Of a DNA stretch of 64,000 nt, positions 63,920 through 64,000 are shown in pieces. The position numbers and the translations under genes are program-made. Source of the stretch: Pseudomonas sp. R76. GTDB lineage: Bacteria > Pseudomonadota > Gammaproteobacteria > Pseudomonadales > Pseudomonadaceae. Numbering within the stretch: the stretch's first letter is position 1; each line of letters opens with the position of its first letter. The stretch is from contig NZ_CP019428.1 in NCBI RefSeq assembly GCF_009834565.1, forward strand, positions 2,542,001-2,606,000, in the 5' to 3' direction. The notes beneath the pieces are model-generated. The model did no database searches, was not told the DNA's origin, and saw only the letters and a list, made by a program, of their open reading frames with translations.

Positions 63920-64000
63920 TGTGGGAGCGGGCTTGCTCGCGAATGCGGTTTGTCAGCCAATTTATCTGTCACTGACCCACCGCCTTCGCGAGCAAGCCCG
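63920..64000. repeat. REP inverted pair, 'GGGCTTGCTCGCGAA' type, cut by the window edge
   Basis: A forward REP half (GTGGGAGCGGGCTTGCTCGC) and most of its inverted partner (CTTCGCGAGCAAGCCCG) are visible before the sequence ends. Confidence 0.8.

Overview
The window is chromosomal DNA of a Pseudomonas, most likely of the P. fluorescens group. The evidence is the gacA-uvrC-pgsA-tRNA-Gly(GCC) order, the TTG-initiated GacA, GC-rich codon usage and many REP inverted pairs typical of fluorescent pseudomonads.

Layout. 1-84: end of an unidentified gene. 233-11808: one long + strand operon with an enoyl-CoA hydratase/isomerase, acyl-CoA dehydrogenase, ADP-forming acyl-CoA synthetase, an AruI-type 2-ketoarginine decarboxylase, a complete Dpp/Opp-type ABC importer and a flavodoxin-fold quinone reductase. 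It looks like an arginine-transaminase-type locus rebuilt around its own importer. 11941-13480: DAHP synthase (minus) behind a transcription attenuator whose leader peptide is rich in Phe, Tyr and Trp. 13626-16353: a nitrilase-family amidase, a GNAT enzyme, a divergent pair of phage-type regulators, then gacA. 16355-18178: uvrC, whose 3' end carries an eroded T7-like prophage (18164-22797). The prophage keeps an RNA polymerase fragment, a tail-fibre fragment, holin, terminase, spanins, a gp19.5 remnant, a HEPN-like cargo gene and a T7-like terminal-repeat sequence between two 22-bp att repeats. 22823-23562: pgsA and tRNA-Gly.

23563-28577: a variable stretch with an MFS pseudogene, a zinc alcohol dehydrogenase, a secreted nuclease lipoprotein, a frameshifted GT25 glycosyltransferase and a BaeSR-like two-component system (to 29323). 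29574-33215: a basic amino-acid binding protein and the dauBAR D-arginine racemization operon with a palindromic candidate operator. 33307-34215: a DUF6124 gene with a structured leader, flanked by two near-identical composite palindromes. 34229-38275: a three-subunit periplasmic molybdenum hydroxylase with a tri-haem cytochrome c. 38560-43785: a lipoprotein, a TonB-dependent receptor and a FecI/FecR pair with a Fur-like box.

43787-51893: a sigma-54 activator and the GlpSTPQV-type glycerol ABC importer, with a sigma-54 promoter preceded by six TGTTCA-type half-sites. 52065-52972: five tandem copies of a 181/182-bp REP-containing unit. 52992-63860: a hypothetical gene, an orphan sulfonate-type binding protein, an AraC regulator, a BASS transporter, a fimbrial-like protein, a SotB-like MFS exporter and a sulfur-scavenging cluster (a divergent SsuA-like binding protein, an NtaA/SnaA/DszA-type monooxygenase and a complete sulfonate-type ABC importer). 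The window closes in further REP sequence.

Themes are nutrient scavenging (arginine, glycerol, organosulfur, iron) and accessory DNA (the prophage at uvrC, the tRNA-Gly flank, and the repeat-bounded DUF6124 cassette). No rRNA, CRISPR array or intact transposase was seen. All family calls are from reading the sequence; no database search was run.
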